From Nematostella vectensis (Eukaryota > Cnidaria > Anthozoa > Actiniaria > Edwardsiidae), in contig NC_064040.1 of NCBI RefSeq assembly GCF_932526225.1, positions 17,362,994 to 17,426,993 on the forward strand: a DNA stretch of 64,000 nt, given 5' to 3'. The notes under the pieces were generated by a model. The model had not been told where the DNA came from, did no database searches, and worked only from the letters and a program-made list of their open reading frames with translations. Below are positions 46,801 to 54,688 of this stretch, one piece after another; the stretch's first letter is position 1; every line of letters begins with the position of its first letter. The position numbers and the translations under genes were made by a program.

Positions 46801-49800
46801 CCTTCTCTACTAGCGCGCACTGCTATCCTTCTCTACTAGCGCGCACTGCTATCCTTCTCTACTAGCGCGCACTGCTATTCTTCTCTACTAGCGCGCACTG
46901 CTATCCTCCTCTACTAGCGCGCACTGCTATCCTCCTCTACTAGCGCGCACTGCTATCCTCCTCTACTAGCGCGCACTGCTATCCTTCTCTACTAGCGCGC
47001 ACTGCTATCCTTCTCTACTATCGCGCACTGTTATCCTCCTCTACTAGCGCGCACTGCTATCCTTCTCCTCCAGCGCGCACTGCTACCCTTCTCTACTAGC
47101 GCGCACTGCTATCCTTCTCCTCCAGCGCGCACTGCTACCCTTCTCTACTAGCGCGCACTGCTATCCTCCTCTACTAGCGCGCACTGCTATCCTTCTCTAC
47201 TAGCGCGCACTGCTATCCTTCCATTCTAGCTCGCACTGCTATCCTTCTCTTCTAGCAGGTACTGCTATCCTTCTCTACTAGCGCGCACTGTTATCCTTCT
47301 CCTCCAGCGCGCACTGCTACCCTTCTCTACTAGCGCGCACTGCTATCCTCCTCTACTAGCTCGCACTGCTATCCTTCCATTCTAGCTCGCACTGCTATCC
47401 TTCTCTTCTAGCAGGTACTGCTATCCTTCTCTACTAGCGCGCACTGTTATCCTTCTTCTCTAGCGCGCACTGCTATTCTTCTTCTATAGCTCGCACTGCT
47501 ATCCTTCTCTTCTAGCTCGCACTGTTATCCTTCCATTCTAGCTCGCACGCTATCCTTCTTCTCTAGCTCGCACTGCTATCCTTCTCTTCTAGCGCACATT
47601 GCTATCCTTCTCTTCTAGCGTGCGAATAGATCCTTGTGATCGCTGCACCCATTTACAATAATTATTTCTCCCAGAAATCAGGTCTTCAATTTGATATCGA
47701 AGAGACGGCACGACTTTTAAAACAACTTGACCCGAAGAAAGAAAACCTGGTGTCCTACATGTGAGTACACTGTAAACAAAACATTTTGAGACTATCAGGT
47801 ATGGAGGTTTATGGAGATTGTTCGTCGTGTAATTAAGTATGAGCGATCTCGATCTCGACGGCTGATTCACACTTGGTGTCAGGCTGTCAAGGTCTGGTTT
47901 ACACCTGGTGTCAGGTTGTCAAGGTCTGGTTTATACTTGGTGTCAGGCTGCCGAAGGTTGGTTTACACTAGGTGTCAGGCTGTTAAGGTCTGGTTTACAC
48001 TTGGTGTCAGGCTGCCGAAGGCTGGTTTATGCTTGGTGTCAGGCTGCCGAAGGTTGGTTTACGCTTGGTGTCAGGCTGTCAAGGTCTGTTTTACAATTGG
48101 TGTCAGGCTGTTAAGGTCTGGTTTACACTTGGTGTCAGGCTGCTGAAGGCTGGTTTATGTTTGGTGTCAGGCTGCCGAAGGTTGGTTTACGCTTGGTGTC
48201 AGGCTGTCAAGGTCTGGTTTACACTTGTTGTCAGGCTGCCGAAGGCTGGTTTACGCTTGGTGTCAGGCTGCCGAAGGCTGGTTTACGCTTGGTGTCAGGC
48301 TGTCAAGGTCTGGTTTACACTTGTTGTCAGGCTGCCGAAGGCTGGTTTACGCTTGGTGTCAGGCTGCCGAAGGCTGGTTTACGCTTGGTGTCAGGCTGTC
48401 AAAGGTTGGTTTACGCTTGGTGTCAGGCTGCTGGAAACGCACCACGTCCTTTGGTCGTAAGTGTGATAAAGTACTTCAGGCGAAAATAGTGAAATAGCTG
48501 ACAACAGTCTTTGTTAATACTTCTATAGGGATAATAGGTTAGGCTTGCAAACACCAGCCTTCGGCTTGGAACAGACCCAGGAAGAACAGGGAGAATAGGC
48601 GATAGAAATACGGTAATGCTTACGGCCCAGGGAGAGAATAGACGGTAATGGTTACTGCCTAACTGTCGAGGTTATCATTATATCTGCATGAAGTTATCTA
48701 ATTAAAATTCTTTGTAAGAATATATTTTGACTCGACACCCGACTTCAGTTTTCTTTGTCCATTTTTTGATTATTTGAAACAATTTAAGTTGCAATACAGC
48801 AGGACAATGGGGGGGGGGGGGGGGGGCGCTATTTTCGCTCAGGCTGACTTTGTTTCCTTTTGTATCTGTTGCCTCAAATTTTGGTACTACCCCTGCTATT
48901 ATGGTATTGGTATTACCCCTGTGTAAGCTGGTATTATGGTATTGGTATTACCCCTGTGTAAGTTGGTATTATGGTATTGGTATTACCCCTGTGTAAGTTG
49001 GTATTATGGTATTGGTATTACCCCTGTGTAAGTTGGTATTATGGTATTGGCATAACCCCTGTGTAAGTTGGTATTATGGTATTGGCATAACCCCTGTGTA
49101 AGTTGGTATTATGGTATTGGTATTACCCCTGTGTAAGTTGGTATTATGGTATTGGCATAACCCCTGTGTAAGCTGGTATTATGGTATTGGCATAACCCCT
49201 GTGTAAGTTGGTATTATGGTATTGGTATTACCCCTGTGTAAGTTGGTATTATGGTATTGGTATTACCCCTGTGTAAGCTGCTATTATGGTATTGGCATAA
49301 CCCCTGTGTAAGCTGCTATTATGGTATTGGTATTACCCCTGTGTAAGTTGGTATTATGGTATTGGTATAACCCCTGTGTAAGTTGGTATTATGGTATTGG
49401 CATAACCCCTGTGTAAGTTGGTATTATGGTATTGGCATAACCCCTGTGTAAGTTGGTATTATGGTATTGGTATTACCCCTGTGTAAGTTGGTATTATGGT
49501 ATTAGTATTACCCCTGTGTAAGTTGGTATTATGGTATTGGTATTACCCCTGTGTAAGTTGGTATTATGGTATTGGTATTACCCCTGTGTAAGTTGGTATT
49601 ATGGTATTGGTATTACCCCTGTGTAAGCTGGTATTATGGTATTGGTATTACCCCTGTGTAAGTTGGTATTATGGTATTGGTATTACCCCTGTGTAAGCTG
49701 GTATTATGGTATTGGTATTACCCCTGTGTTAGTTGGTATTATGGTATTGGTATTACCCCTGTGTAAGTTGGTATTATGGTATTGGTATTACCCCTGTGTA

Positions 49801-51817
49801 AGCTGGTATTATGGTATTGGTATTACCCCTGTGTAAGTTGGTATTATGGTATTGGTATTACCCCTGTGTAAGCTGGTATTATGGTATTGGTATTACCCCT
49901 GTGTAAGTTGGTATTATGGTATTGGTATTACCCCTGTGTAAGTTGGTATTATGGTATTGGTATTACCCCTGTGTAAGTTGGTATTATGGTATTGGTATTA
50001 CCCCTGTGTTAGTTGGTATTATGGTATTGGTATTACCCCTGTGTAAGTTGGTATTATGGTATTGGTATTACCCCTGTGTAAGCTGGTATTATGGTATTGG
50101 TATTACCCCTGTGTAAGTTGGTATTATGGTATTGATATTACCCCTGTGTAACCTGGTATTATGGTATTAGTATTACCCCTGTGTAAGTTGGTATTATGGT
50201 ATAAATATTACCCCTGTGTAAGTTGGTATTATGGTATTGGTATTACCCCTGTGTTAGTTGGTATTATGGTATTGGTATTACCCCTGTGTAAGTTGGTATT
50301 ATGGTATTGGTATTACCCCTGTGTAAGTTGGTATTATGGTATTGGTATTACCCCTGTGTAAGTTGGTATTATGGTATTGGTATTACCCCTGTGTAAGTTG
50401 GTATTATGGTATTGGTATTACCCCTGTGTAAGTTGGTATTATGGTATTGGTATTACCCCTGTGTAAGTTGGTATTATGGTATTAGTATTACCCCTGTGTA
50501 AGTTGGTATTATGGTATTGGTATTACCCCTGTGTAAGTTGGTATTATGGTATTGGTATTACCCCTGTGTAAGTTGGTATTATGGTATTGGTATTACCTCT
50601 GTGTAAGTTGGTATTATGGTATTGGTATTACCCCTGTGTAAGTTGGTATTATGGTATTGGTATTACCCCTGTGTAAGTTGGTATTATGGTATTGGTATTA
50701 CCCCTGTGTAAGTTGGTATTATGGTATTAGTATTACCCCTGTGCCATTTTGTAAAAGAATGATTGTATGAATGATTGTATGAATGATTGTATGAATGATT
50801 GTATGAATGATAGTGTGAATGAGTGTATGAATGATTGTATGAATGATTGTATGAATGATTGTATGAATGATAGTGTGAATGAGTGTATGAATGATTGTAT
50901 GAATGATTGTATGAATGATTGTATGAATGATAGTGTGAATGAGTGTATGAATGAGTGTATGAATGATTGTATGAATGAGTGTATGAACGATTGTATGAAT
51001 GATCATATGAATGATTGTATGAATGATTGTATGAATAATCATATGATTGATTGTATGAATGATTGTATGAATGAGTGTATGAATGCGTGTATGAATTATT
51101 GTACGAATGATCATATGTCGAATGATTGTATGAATAATTGTATGAATGAGTGTGTGAATAATTGTATAAATGAGTGTGAAGGATTGTATGAATGATTGTA
51201 TGAAAGATTGTAGAATGAGTGTATGAATGCTTGTATTAATGAGTGTATGAATGATTGTATGAATGAGTGTATGAATGATTGTATAAATGATTGTATGAAT
51301 GATCATATGAATGATTGTATGAATGATCATATGAATGATTGTATGAATGATTGTATAAATGAGTGTGTGAATAATTGTATAAATGAGTGTGTGAATGATT
51401 GTATGAATGATTGTGTGAATGATTGTATAAATGAGTTGTGAATGATTGTATAAATGAGTGTGTGAATGATTGTATGAATGATTGTGTGAATGATTGTATG
51501 AATAAGTGTATGAATGATTGTATGAATGAGTGTATGAATGATTGTATGAATGATTGTATGAATGATTGTATGAATGATAGTGTGAATGAGTGTATGAATG
51601 AGTGTATGAATGATTGTATGAATGAGTGTATAAATGATTGTATGAATGATTGTATGAATGATTGTATGCAGAACAATCTGGGGGTAGACTATGCGTATTT
51701 CTTTAAACTTCCAGGAAAGAAGGGATGACGGGGGGGCCATTGGCGGACTCTCTGGACTCGCCACTGCAACATGCCAGACAAAGCATTGTGTTTTTTAACA
51801 CTACTCGACCAGACTAA
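31816..51817 (+). CDS. LRRC74: LRRC74-like leucine-rich-repeat protein, 13 exons
   Basis: Predicted 513 residues. Exons: 31816-31893, 31982-32150, 34104-34276, 41680-41787, 42130-42273, 43047-43128, 43506-43591, 43729-43844, 44784-44862, 45132-45227, 45865-46086, 47675-47760, 51715-51817. All phases join without a stop. The acidic N-terminus (DEWDTDLETE) is followed by ACKTLEVTPVSYFLRH and the HRGLGAKGAKAMA motif typical of LRRC74. About eight ribonuclease-inhibitor-type LRRs follow (about 115-365; e.g. LDLSCNKLGSSGCQAL, LDLSHNRFSENAG, LDISNNRITSQGA). Two EF-hand-like helices are C-terminal; their loops (DTDRLYKVTRAD and DPKKENLVSY) lack several calcium ligands. Intron 1 uses a GC donor. The last exon has two possible acceptors (51715 or five bases on), giving different tails. 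The function of LRRC74 proteins is poorly known. The A or B paralogue cannot be chosen from sequence alone. Confidence 0.9.
32151..34103 (+). other. Intron 2 of the LRRC74-like gene
   Basis: GT-AG intron, phase 1. Near 32,277-32,360 is a TE-end-like stretch (CCGTAGCCAGGATTTTGAGC followed by AAAGACCGAGG); a related word in reverse orientation occurs at about 61,915-61,945. The region 33,765-33,880 repeats TCGCGAAAT/AATTAATTGC words. No gene is seen inside. Confidence 0.7.
34653..37372. mobile_element. Dispersed ~2.7-kb element, copy 1 (LRRC74 intron 3)
   Basis: It aligns along its whole length, in the same orientation, with 57,497-60,350. Shared landmarks in order are AGGCACTGCCTAAAAGCG, GGATCCAGGCCTTATTCAA, AGGCCTCTAAAGAGGCC, GACTAAGAGCACAGGATA and GGGGCCGAGTGAGGCCTGGG. 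Neither copy has a conserved open frame, so it is non-coding or dead. Copy 1 is framed by two GTTGCCATAGCAAC palindromes (34,638-34,651 and about 37,377-37,390) that are absent from copy 2. The transposon class is unknown. Confidence 0.85.
36317..36525. mobile_element. Short MITE nested in dispersed element copy 1
   Basis: The ends are CCTAGTAATTTGAGCCCCCT (left) and, inverted, GGGGGTATCAAATGACTAGTG (right), with ATGGTCC and GGACCAT words inside each end. It is related to the MITE in FCF1 intron 4. Because both copies of the large element carry it at the same place, it was present before they dispersed or is part of the element. Confidence 0.65.
37514..38571. mobile_element. ~1.06-kb non-autonomous element with ~110-bp terminal inverted repeats
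   Basis: The left end (37,514-37,625; begins GAGCATAAGATAAGAGAGGG, includes CGCGCGCCATGTCGATT and CTGCGCGTGAGGATTT) is matched in inverted orientation at 38,457-38,571 (AAATCCTCACGCGCAG ... AATCGACATGGCGCGCGG ... TCTTATGCTC). The interior has no transposase-like frame. No clean target-site duplication was found, so the superfamily is open. It lies inside LRRC74 intron 3. Confidence 0.85.
39096..40325. mobile_element. TTAA-flanked 1.23-kb element with short TIRs (piggyBac-type MITE candidate)
   Basis: The left end GGATACCGTAGACCCAA is mirrored by the right end TTGGGTCTACGGTATCG, and TTAA directly flanks both (39,092-39,095 and 40,326-40,329). TTAA target duplication is the hallmark of piggyBac-type insertion, although the TIR does not begin with the usual CCC. 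No coding frame is inside. It is the third mobile-element-like insertion in LRRC74 intron 3. Confidence 0.75.
40895..41610. repeat. 31-bp CA-rich minisatellite in LRRC74 intron 3 (~22 units)
   Basis: The core word ACCCACCATCACTACCAACA is followed by TCACCATCAAC. Because 31 is not a multiple of three, all plus-strand frames cycle through the same Thr/His/Pro/Ser-rich peptides, giving spurious frames of 232 and 254 codons. The array ends about 70 bp before the exon 4 acceptor. Confidence 0.95.
42309..42800. repeat. 34-bp minisatellite carrying donor-like sites (LRRC74 intron 5, ~15 units)
   Basis: Each unit contains GGGTGTCACACAAGGTAA followed by CTTGTCATACCAGCTC. The AAGGTAAGT, AAGGTAACT or AAGGTGAGT word resembles a 5' splice site, and CATACCAG resembles a weak 3' site. 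The array begins about 35 bp after the true exon 5 donor (AAG|GTAAGT at 42,274). Confidence 0.93.
42806..42890 (+). pseudogene. Decayed partial copy of LRRC74 exon 5
   Basis: TAGTCTACTAAAGCTAAACCTGTC, then GATGAGGACGATGTTG and CTACTAGAAACAG, aligns with the 3' half of exon 5 (TAGTCTACTCAAGCTGAACCTGTC ... GATAAGGACACTGTCG ... CTGCTGGAAACA at 42,195-42,273). A block of about 17 bases is missing and the GTAAGT donor is lost (AAGTAACA). It sits directly after the 34-bp array, so the array lies between the live exon and its dead duplicate. Confidence 0.8.
43272..43542 (+). repeat. Near-perfect 135-bp tandem duplication of an acceptor plus exon 7 start
   Basis: Copies 43,272-43,406 and 43,407-43,542 differ visibly by one G in a GGGG/GGGGG run. 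Each contains a branch/polypyrimidine region, TTCTTTCTAG and the first 40 or so bases of exon 7. Only the second copy runs on into the rest of exon 7 and its donor. The first acceptor (after 43,370) would read out of the exon without a nearby donor. Confidence 0.95.
43936..44716. repeat. 17-bp minisatellite in LRRC74 intron 8 (~45 units)
   Basis: The unit is TGTACCAAGTGGTGTAT with minor forms (TGTATCAAG, TGAATCAAG, GTGGTATAT). Both strands stay open in several frames, giving spurious frames up to 247 codons rich in Val/Tyr/Cys. The last one runs into exon 9 only by chance. Confidence 0.96.
46236..47625. repeat. 26-bp minisatellite carrying acceptor-like sites (LRRC74 intron 11, ~53 units)
   Basis: Each unit contains CTATCCTTCTCTACTAG (or CTTCTCTTCTAG) followed by CGCGCACTG. 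The pyrimidine run plus TAG is a good imitation of a 3' splice site, repeated about 53 times within 1.4 kb, and the array ends about 50 bp before the true exon 12 acceptor (CTCCCAG at 47,674). Confidence 0.94.
47868..48436. repeat. 32-bp minisatellite in LRRC74 intron 12 (~17 units)
   Basis: The core is TTGGTGTCAGGCTG with alternating CCGAAGGCTGGTTTACGC and TCAAGGTCTGGTTTACAC tails. Two unit families alternate irregularly. Plus-strand frames through it are spurious. Confidence 0.93.
48437..48894 (+). other. Spacer in LRRC74 intron 12
   Basis: Unique AT-rich sequence with a run of about 17 G near 48,809-48,826. A diverged repeat around GGGAGAATAG and GGTAATG occurs at 48,575-48,660. No gene. 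Confidence 0.7.
48895..50745. repeat. 35-bp minisatellite with GTAAGT words (LRRC74 intron 12, ~53 units)
   Basis: Each unit contains GTATTATGGTATTGGTATTA followed by CCCCTGTGTAAGTTG. The TGT|GTAAGT word matches a 5' splice site core and recurs about 50 times. Variants (GCATAACCCC, TAAGCTG, GTTAGTTG) cluster toward the 5' end of the array, while the 3' end is nearly homogeneous. Confidence 0.96.
50757..51672. repeat. 12-bp/4-bp TGAATGAT-type satellite (LRRC74 intron 12)
   Basis: Units such as TGTATGAATGAT and TGTGTGAATGAG form about 75 copies. A higher-order block of roughly 60 bp repeats in the first 200 bp. The 12-bp period keeps frames open on both strands (Met-Asn-Asp-Cys forward, Ile-His-Thr reverse); these are not genes. 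The final exon acceptor lies 40 bp past the array. Confidence 0.95.
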
Positions 51818-54484
51818 CCTCCATTTCCACCCAGCCTAACTACTCTTCAGGCTTATTATCTGTTAACTTGGCCTATTTCCATCTAGCATATAGCTTCTGT
51901 ATAGACGGGCTATTATCAATTCCTTGTCTTGGCTTATTTCCACGAGACATACGCCCTTTATAAAGGGTTATTATCAATCCCTTAACTTGGCCTATTTTCA
52001 TCTAGCATCCTTGCTACTATTTGAGAATGCAGATCCCGCTTTAAAAGCAAGGTCTCTTTGATTCGCTGCGCTTTACGTTTTATAACATAATTTCACCAGC
52101 CTCTCTTTCCAAAGACTGACTCACTATTACAAGCCACTCACTTCGAGTATCGTGCTTTGTGGCCCTGATTGTTATGAAACATGCGCTTCTGATTGGTCTC
52201 TCAGGAGGGTTTATCGTGTATAACCCCAATGTCCCTTCCTACTCCATTCAGTAAGCCCCTAAGTGCTGACAGCAATGTGCAGGCGTATTTTACTCACGTC
52301 CACTATCCAAGTTTGTGTGGGCAGGTTCTATTTCACGGCTCTTCGCTGACCTCATAGAACTCTGCAATTCAGCGACTGCGTAGCGTTGCCACAAACAACG
52401 GTTTGCCTACAATTATGGGCGATTTTACGGGTGGTTAAAAGGGAACAGAGCAAGCACGGCAGAACAGTCATGGATAAGCCAGAGCGAGCGCGGCGGAGCT
52501 AAGTGAAGCCACACAAATGCAATGGCTTCCCTAGGTATGCCAACATAACTCCGATTTGGATGCATAGGTTGTTTGTGTTCGAATTGACCTGTGTCTCATG
52601 GCTGATACCACATGGAACCTTTCTGAAGCGCTAGCTCTTAATCGTGGGTCTTTTATTTTGATATGTACAAGCTGAAAGACGTTTGCCCCCCATAAATGCG
52701 TCATTGTCTATTGGAAACACTTTTTTTTCTAGTGCCAACATTTAGATGGCTTTAAAAGCTGTGTTAAAGTTCGTTATTTCAATGACTCTGCAAGTCATTG
52801 CTATTTTGTCTGGTAATTTTGTTTGTACGTCTAGAGGTCTTTTTTGTGGTGGACGATGAACTAGCGACAATTTGACATACTGGCCAGATTTCTCACTTCA
52901 TTTTATCTATTTTTCTTACCATGTCATTTTTTGGTGCGCTGGGACAGCTGCCAGACATTACTATTGTCAAGTTGAAAACGCAAAAAATTTACCTACAAAT
53001 TGTTTTAGCCATTAGAATGTCGCTAGCGGTAAGGTCACGATCAATTTGCTGACAGAGATGAAGGCCAAGCAAAGAAATAATTATAAAATTATAGAAATAA
53101 TTTCATAGCTTAACCGATAAAATCACCTCTGCCTAGGCAGCGCAAGTAAACCAAGTTTTGGACCGACCATTTGATGTCTGACGGGGAGGGTATTGAATCG
53201 ACCATTTGATGTCTGACGGGGAGGGTATGGAATCGACCATTTGATGTCTGACGGGGAGGGTATGAAATCGACCATTTGATGTCTGACGGGGAGGGTATGG
53301 AATCGACCATTTGATATCTGACGGGGATGTACCATACTTTCTAATTTCTTTCTTTTCGATTTGGATTAATAACTTTGTTTGTAACTCGTCTTCCGATATT
53401 ATGTCCTACTAATTCTTGATTGATTGGCGTGCCGATGACAGGTGATTTAATATTGAATTTCCGCACACATAGACGCTAGAATCCATATAGTGATGCCTCC
53501 TGTGCGCTTCGATTACTTTTTAACCAGGCATGACATGTACAACAGAGACCATTCTTATCAACTACACTCGACTCTTATCTGTTTTTTTGCTATCTGTCTG
53601 GAAAATAATTGCCCGGCGATTTAGATGCAAATGTAGTTCACGGGGGTCCTCAAGTGTTAGAGAGAGTTTAATACATACATGAATCGATATCTTTCTACGG
53701 GTTTTGCAATCCATATTGGCTTCTATTCAAGTTGCCCTATTTTTCCCAAGGCTTCTTTCGACCAGCTTATCCTCTCATATCATATCATTACGGAGATGAA
53801 TGACATTAGCATACTTGCACGCCAAGGATTAGAAGTTCACGGTGACGATAGCCTAACTACATCACATCGATAAAGGGTCATTCGAACGCAAAGTCCCAAG
53901 TTGAAATCATTTCTTCTTGAGCTAATGATAAAGTTTATGATAACGAAGTACGGGGGACGAAAGGGTGAGTTGTAATCTTGAAGTATTCCGATCAAGTTCG
54001 GAACAATTAGATATCAACGGTTATCACTTGAACCATTCAGGAAGACGACGTCACGCGAATGCGCAAAATGCAGAAAAGTATACGTAACTTTCTTACGTCT
54101 TTGTCGACATAGCGGAGATGTGAACACTTTAATGTGTAACTGTAATTGTCACGCAGTTATGGCGTTACTGAAGCACTGGATAATGCCTGTTTTATTGTAA
54201 GCACTTCAAGCCACGGCTAGCTATTCTTATCACACCATCGCTACAGCCCTTAGGGGCATGCCCGCTTTGCGCACTGTAGTGTGTCTTCTACTGTCACAGT
54301 ATTGCTACCGTTCTCAAGGGAATTAATAAATATCTAAGTTACGCGCTCAGCAGATAAATGTTTGCGTGACATCTCCTCACAACGGTTTCATCTCTCGGCT
54401 TATCATCGCTTGACCAATGTAAGGCCAACTTAATTACGATCATAAAACATTTTCATTTATATGCATCGTGTAATACTTATATGC
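51818..54484. other. Intergenic DNA between the LRRC74-like gene and the Cys-rich gene
   Basis: Contains the LRRC74 3' UTR (no AATAAA seen close to the stop) and the Cys-rich promoter region. TTAACTTGGCCTATTTCCATC-like words recur at 51,865-52,010. A five-copy 35-bp repeat (53,165-53,330) is listed separately. No gene is recognised. Confidence 0.55.
53165..53330. repeat. 35-bp repeat, five copies
   Basis: Units contain GACCATTTGATGTCTGACGG followed by GGAGGGTATGGAATC. The copies are nearly identical, so it is young. Confidence 0.9.
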
Positions 54485-54650
54485 GTTTTCATTGTAAATG
54501 TGATATTTATTTACGTTGTCATCATTTATGTGATATTTATATACGCTGTCATCATACATGTGATATTTATATACGTTGTCATCGTACATGTAATATTTTT
54601 ATATTTGTCATCATATATGTGATATGTATATACGTTGCCATCGTAAATAA
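54485..54650. repeat. ~30-bp AT-rich repeat next to the Cys-rich gene start
   Basis: Five to six diverged units contain TGTGATATTTATATACGTTGTCATC-type words. The array ends about 40 bp before the ATG, so it lies in the promoter or 5' UTR of the next gene. Confidence 0.8.
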
Positions 54651-54688
54651 CCAGGGTTGTACTTCTCCTGGCAGAGTTGCTCCACGCC

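Noticed and set aside
50719-51764. Ile-His-Thr and Met-Asn-Asp-Cys repeat frames
   Set aside because: A 12-bp satellite keeps frames open on both strands. The satellite is inside intron 12.
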